64,000 nt of DNA. Origin: Polytrichum commune (lineage: Eukaryota; Streptophyta; Polytrichopsida; Polytrichales; Polytrichaceae). The DNA lies in NCBI GenBank assembly GCA_950295325.1, contig OX485807.1, forward strand, positions 30,163,666 to 30,227,665, read 5' to 3'. Positions 60,101 through 64,000 of this stretch are shown in pieces (positions within the stretch are counted from its first letter, which is position 1; each line of letters begins with the position of its first letter). A program made the position numbers and the translations under genes. The notes beneath the pieces were generated by a model. It did not search any database and was not told the origin of the DNA. It saw only the letters and a list, made by a program, of their open reading frames with translations.

Positions 60101-61281
60101 AGGTGTTGAGGATTGACATCTTAATGTTTTGCTTTGGATGATGATGATGATGAGCAGGGGAATGGCGGTGCCGGATGCAAGTGCTCCGCATGGGCTGAGA
60201 TTGGCGATTCCAGACTATCCATACGCAGTGGATGGGCTCGAGCTCTGGGACGCGATCCTCACGTGGGTGAAGAACCACCTCGACATCTTCTATGCCAATG
60301 ACGCGGCGGTTCTTGCGGATGTGGAGCTCCAAAACTGGTGGACGGAGCTTCGAACGCGCGGCCACCCAGACATCACCGAAGGCTGGCTGTTGGCCGACTC
60401 CAAGGTTAACTTGACGCTAATCATCACCACCGTGGCTTGGGTGGCCTCGTGCCACCATGCGGCCGTGAACTTTGGGCAGTTCATGTATGCGGGCTTCATG
60501 CCCAACCACCCTTCCATGACGCGGAAGTTCATTCCCGACGAAGGCACCCCCGAGTGGCAGAGCTTGCAAAACGACCCCGAGAAGTTCTTGCTCTCCACTC
60601 TCTCGAACGCGACACAAACGAAGGTAAACATGACCACTGTGGAGATCCTGTCCACACATGCCCCGAACGAAGAATACTTGGGAGAGCGTCCCAAGGATTG
60701 GACCAGTGACGAGAAGGTACTGCATTTTACTCTCCTCCAACTCTCATGTTATACTCCTGTTTCATTCAGTTTAACCCTTAGAGGCATTGTACTACGCATA
60801 TATATTGTACACTAAGAGTCTTGCTATAGGATGTAGCAAGGTGACATGTGCACGATATCAAATGTAACGTTCGCTATGTCACAAGGGTCGCTTGCTACGT
60901 GTTTAATCTTCATCTTGTCCGCGTTTAATGAAGACACGGCACATCGACAAGATATGAGATGGTGAATGCTACAGACATGTGATAGTTTGTACGGATCTCC
61001 AACGTATATTAACAGTCAAATTTTTGCAGTGTAAAATTATGACGTTATGAAAATGAATGATTTCATAGGTGCTAATCTAAGTTATCTGCTGGCAGGTCTG
61101 GGCAGCGTTTAATCAGTTCAGCCAAAGGATCGAGGAGATTGATGCTCTGATCAAGAAGAGGAATCAAGACGCTTCTCTTAAAAACAGGCATGGCCCTGCA
61201 CAAGTTCCATATGAGCTACTGCAGCCAAAGTCCACCCCAGGGCTGACGGGCAAGGGTATCCCCAACAGCATTTCCATCTAG
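54117..61281 (+). CDS. LOX: Plant lipoxygenase (10 exons, 939 aa)
   Basis: It adds O2 to polyunsaturated fatty acids (linoleate, linolenate) to start oxylipin synthesis. Exons: 54117-54555, 55433-55752, 55904-56129, 56607-56936, 57164-57249, 57884-57985, 58401-58708, 59405-59668, 60158-60716, 61096-61281. All junctions are GT-AG and in phase (2820 nt). ATG 54117 is the first ATG in this frame of the open stretch. An N-terminal extension with Pro/Lys repeats (PKPDPVPDP) precedes a PLAT/LH2 domain (about 95-250), then the catalytic domain. Iron ligands are all present: H603 and H608 in HQVISHWLRTH, H792 and N796 in [10 protein letters not shown], and C-terminal I939 (NSISI). The H-x4-H-x4-H-x17-H-x8-H pattern is exact. 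Ala653 at the Coffa site predicts S-stereochemistry. T660-F661 at the regiospecificity site favours 13-LOX, by analogy with soybean LOX-1. No obvious chloroplast transit peptide is seen, so location is open. Introns 1, 3, 5, 7 and 8 carry repeats described separately. Confidence 0.96.
54700..55260 (+). repeat. Intronic repeat C, LOX intron 1 copy
   Basis: Shares ordered motifs with intron 5 (57320-57830): GACAAAAAGTGAAG, CACTTGTGATT-type, AAGTGCAAA, CATTCTCAAGCAT, AAACAACTATCC, TTAAATGAACCA, CCAAT-AGAG and CCCCCATTTGAAA. Non-coding. Confidence 0.7.
56258..56483 (+). mobile_element. hAT-like MITE, 226 bp, in LOX intron 3
   Basis: Ends CAGCGATCGGGGAGA and TCTCCCCTATCATAG are flanked by GTTCAATG (56250-56257) and GTTGAATG (56484-56491), an 8-bp TSD with one mismatch. 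Interior landmarks are TTTGGGCATAAT, AAGTCCAACCGGTTACATG, GAAGTCTTGAACTTCAACC and AACTCAACCGGTTCATC. It interrupts an older copy of intronic repeat C. Confidence 0.8.
57320..57830 (+). repeat. Intronic repeat C, LOX intron 5 copy
   Basis: Homologous to the intron 1 copy at 54700. It includes GACAAAAGTGAAGC, CACACTTGTGATTGCAC, CATTCTCAAGCATTTGAG, AACAACTATCC, TTAAATGAACCAATGACC and CCCCCCATTTGAAA. A 3' piece (AATGAACTGACAATGA...ACCCCCATTTTCAA) is also in intron 3 at about 56486-56580. Confidence 0.7.
58975..59300 (+). repeat. Dispersed repeat B, LOX intron 7 copy
   Basis: Copy of the repeat at 51815-52090. Shared motifs are GTGGTATGTGG, ATGATCACTTAATGAGCAC, GAAGATATTCATTTGAGCTCC and GATTTGAATG. 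No reading frame. Confidence 0.6.
60008..60128 (+). repeat. Short tandem duplication in LOX intron 8, next to the exon 9 acceptor
   Basis: Two units of about 60 bp with the shared core CAATCCTGGTATGCAGT-AGGTG, then GAGGATTGACATCTTAA (about 60008-60066 and 60070-60128). They are followed by an ATG/GAT repeat (60137-60152) and the functional acceptor GAGCAG at 60157. Each unit contains a TATGCAG that could act as a cryptic acceptor. Confidence 0.8.
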
Positions 61282-62244
61282 TCGCCCTCAAGTTCACATG
61301 ACGGTAATACTATGGATATATAGGCAAGATCATAAATAGAAGGTCCTACATTATTATCATCATGCGATGACCAGATGAGGAAGGCTGCCTGCAAATAGAC
61401 CCTTTGTACTTGGAAACTCCTTTGCACTCAGTTTGTGTACACACGTAATTATATGCAAAATGTCAATTCCACCACATATATATTATGTAAATGGCATAGT
61501 CAGTTACCACTGACCTTTCATGGCCTCTATATATGTGTAGCCTATGTTCATTACATGCATATTTTTAGAAGACATGTGAAAGAACTACACTGATTATCCC
61601 AGTTACTGCATGTGATTGGAGTGATTGGAGTTACTAAATGGAGTGATGCAGTGACATAACGTCGTACGTACTCAGGAGTGCAATTTTTTTCTAACAAAAG
61701 TTAAATAGGTTGTGCGGACTTTGGAGAACATAAATGACCCTGCTGGTAGAATATCACATTCTCATTATGTAGTTACAGCATTGTAGAACTCCATATATAA
61801 TGTAACGCAATAGAAGTATGAAACCAATAAAATAAGAGAGTTTGCATCTGTTTACGAGAGGCAATTGCGGGGATTTATTTTTCTTGTGAACAAAAACAAA
61901 TTCTAAGGAAAATGGAAAAAATAAAATTAATTCTTTTTCATGAATAAGAAAGTTGCTCCAAATCTCAAAGTGGTAAAGTTAGGGTAACACATAGTTGATC
62001 TATAGGTTAACCCATTACCACTTATCTAAATTATAATGCTTGGCTACAACAATTGTCAAAACTCTACAAAGGCTAATGAATCACAAGCCGCCACCACATA
62101 AACCTTGACCCCATTCGCCTAAAAAAAACATAGATCTCATCCACATGGGCATTACATGACCCTAATGAGTTACGAGTAGTTAAATGAAATGAAATTGATT
62201 CTAAAGCCTGGGAAGCTGAAAAGGCTAATGGGACTAAAAGTGCA
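61282..62244 (+). other. LOX 3' UTR and downstream non-coding region
   Basis: The LOX 3' UTR probably ends shortly after the AATAAA at 61826. The remainder is AT-rich without recognised features. Confidence 0.4.
61826..61831 (+). terminator. Candidate polyadenylation signal of LOX
   Basis: Consensus AATAAA, in the context CCAATAAAATAAG, about 545 bp after the stop codon. Plant poly(A) signals are loose, so an earlier site is also possible. Confidence 0.4.
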
Positions 62245-62958
62245 TCATGATGGCTTCAAACCAACTAAGTCTCTAGAATGGCGGAGTACGATAGCGTCCA
62301 TGAGATAGAGGCTAATGTGAACTTGGTGGTCCAATTGAAAGAAATACTTGAGGCTCCTTAGGATTACATTCTCAAATAGTGATGGAAACTTATCTCTAAT
62401 GGGCTTATATAGGGGACATTCCAACGTGAAATGTGCCTCATTTTCAACTAAATTACAGGAGCACAAGTCGCATAGTCTAGTATCTTGTGGTGGTGTCAAC
62501 GGTTGAGGTATAGTTCACATTTGTATTTGGGGAAATCCTTGAGGTGGAGGTAATCAAGTTTCTTCCCTAAGAGAAGGAAAGAGTTCCACACTTTAGCAAG
62601 AAAGGCCTCCTTGATAACATCGTATGTTATTTTAGATGTGGTTGGGTTGTCATGAGTGTCCTAGTGATATAAACCCCGTGATGTCCTCCACATGGTTGTC
62701 GATTTATGCTAGGTGTCAAATCCTTGTTCGGCTAGGTGTCGGGAAAGTGAGGTTGCTTTAAATGACTAACCAAGAGGGGGATACTTGGGCGAGCCGTTGT
62801 TGAAAGCCTGTAGTGAGCCTGAGAGCGTGTAATGCTATGGGAAGCTCTCCAAATTCGGCCAACAAAATATGATAGGTCGTTGAAAAATTCACTTTCACAT
62901 GAGACACCATATGCATCTTCGTACCCTTCTCAAAAACCTTCCAAAGAGAGTTTTTCAA
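62245..62958 (-). pseudogene. LINE reverse-transcriptase C-terminal remnant
   Basis: 62958-62758 encodes sequence with the features NSLWKVFEKG, GELPIALHALRLTTGFQQRL and SPSWLV, typical of the region after the RT domain in plant non-LTR elements. 62499-62245, in a separate frame segment, encodes DTRLCDLCSCNLVENEAHF and ECPLY, a Cys-x2-Cys...His...Cys motif of the zf-RVT type. Stops and frame changes between them show it is dead. No 3' tail or TSD identified. Confidence 0.65.
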
Positions 62959-63726
62959 GTTGCCTCCCCAAATTTCAGTGTTGTATGTGAAAGTTGGTGC
63001 TACTGTTCTCCCTCTTTAGTATCAGGACACGTTTGGGAAACACAAAAGAAGTCGAATTATTGAGGTGTCGTCTTCTCATTAATATGTCAAATGGCACAAA
63101 GTTGTCGTATTATTGAGGGAATACAAAAACATAAGTATTATGAGCTTAAAAACATCTACAACAAGTTTAAGCAATATAGATGGTATGAATTAATAACTTA
63201 TAAATCCAAACAAATACAAATATTCTAAAGAACTCTTGAAAGAGGAGTCCCAAGATCTATGGTGTTGCCTACCCAAGTTAGCAATTGTCATCCTATCTAA
63301 ATTCTCTACTAACTTTTGAGAACTGATAATTTCATCAACACCAAAATATAAAGAGTTCTCTAATAATAAACTAGACAATAACGATGCATGACATTTAGCA
63401 TCAAGATAATGGTGATACTATATCACCCGTGCACAAGGCAACACACTAGGCAGGAGGCCACTCTAACCCTGACCATGTGCGTTCCACACTGGTTACCCTA
63501 ATTCTCAATAAGTTCCCAATGACAAGTGAAGTTCCCAAGTAGTTCCCAAGTGAAAATGGATATATGTTAGAAAGTTGGATCTCGTGAAAATGTGTCTTGA
63601 GATCGAGGGTGTCGTATAAACGGGTGTCGTATAAACGAGTGCCATATTAACGAGGTTAGACTACAGCCCTGACTTTCACATAAAATGGACACCAAGTGCC
63701 ATGAATGAACCTGGTCGACTATGGAA
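62959..63726. other. Non-coding, no gene recognised
   Basis: May contain further decayed LINE sequence upstream on the minus strand. A short repeat GTGTCGTATAAACG occurs twice with a third, diverged copy at about 63608-63655. Confidence 0.35.
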
Positions 63727-63734
63727 CCTTACTC

Positions 63735-63960
63735 CAATGATCGGGGAGAACCGGCAGTTAGGTACAAATGAACCAGTTGAGTTTGAGAAATAACCGGTTG
63801 AGGTTCAAGACTGCAGGAAAATTACCGATCGTTTTAGAGGAATTTATAGAATATACCCCAATTCAATAAAGGAAAACCGGAGGATGTCAACATGTAACCG
63901 GTTGGACTTGCAAACCTCAGGATCTCAACCGATTATGCCCCAAAATCCCCCCGATCACTG
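63735..63960 (-). mobile_element. hAT-like MITE, 226 bp, intact ends
   Basis: Inverted copy of the element in LOX intron 3, with exactly the same length. Ends CAATGATCGGGGAGA and CCCCCCGATCACTG are flanked by CCTTACTC (63727-63734) and CCTTAATC (63961-63968), an 8-bp TSD with one mismatch. Confidence 0.85.
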
Positions 63961-64000
63961 CCTTAATCTCATGCTGAAATTGGTGATTCCAAATCTGATT

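Noticed and set aside
60099-60740. Long antisense and alternative frames across LOX exon 9
   Set aside because: They arise from GC-rich codon use of the true exon; no independent similarity.

Overview
This window is nuclear DNA of a land plant. It holds intron-rich genes with GT-AG splice sites, a plant-type lipoxygenase, a plant meiotic MSH5, an F-box/kelch-type protein and a receptor-like pseudokinase of the MRH1/MALE DISCOVERER group. The genes sit among AT-rich, transposon-filled DNA. The protein features are compatible with a seed-free plant such as a bryophyte or lycophyte, but that placement is an inference. I see no bacterial features, CRISPR array or rRNA gene.

Layout. 0-22 kb is gene-rich: a receptor-like pseudokinase (+, CDS 3330-4691), a two-exon F-box gene (-, 9167-7033) converging on it, and a complete 35-exon MSH5 (+, 11666-21254) diverging from the F-box gene. 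22-54 kb has no gene I would call functional. It contains long and short tandem duplications, degenerate element ORFs, and many MITEs whose terminal inverted repeats (TIRs) and target-site duplications (TSDs) can be read directly. 54-61.3 kb is a complete 10-exon lipoxygenase gene (+). 62-64 kb holds a LINE reverse-transcriptase remnant and a hAT-type MITE.

Mobile DNA. Two superfamilies stand out. (a) PIF/Harbinger (Tourist-like) MITEs with 3-bp TTA/TAA TSDs and GGG-starting TIRs lie at 30149, 35363, 39053, 43665 and 49407. (b) hAT-like MITEs have 8-bp TSDs. One family has two copies of exactly 226 bp, at 56258-56483 inside LOX intron 3 and at 63735-63960, plus fragments or rearranged copies at 38.7, 40.3, 44.4-44.7 and 52.3-52.9 kb. 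A separate 559-bp element at 38055-38613 has a perfect 8-bp TSD.

The genes have no evident shared pathway. MSH5 acts in meiotic crossover formation, LOX in oxylipin synthesis, the F-box protein in ubiquitin-ligase substrate selection, and the pseudokinase at the plasma membrane. I found no convincing new multi-gene system. The most informative observations are the deduced exon structures of MSH5 (including an 11-nt microexon) and LOX, a sequence shared by several LOX introns, and the precisely bounded MITE families. All coordinates come from reading the sequence by eye. Exon borders were chosen from family similarity, reading-frame continuity and splice consensus.
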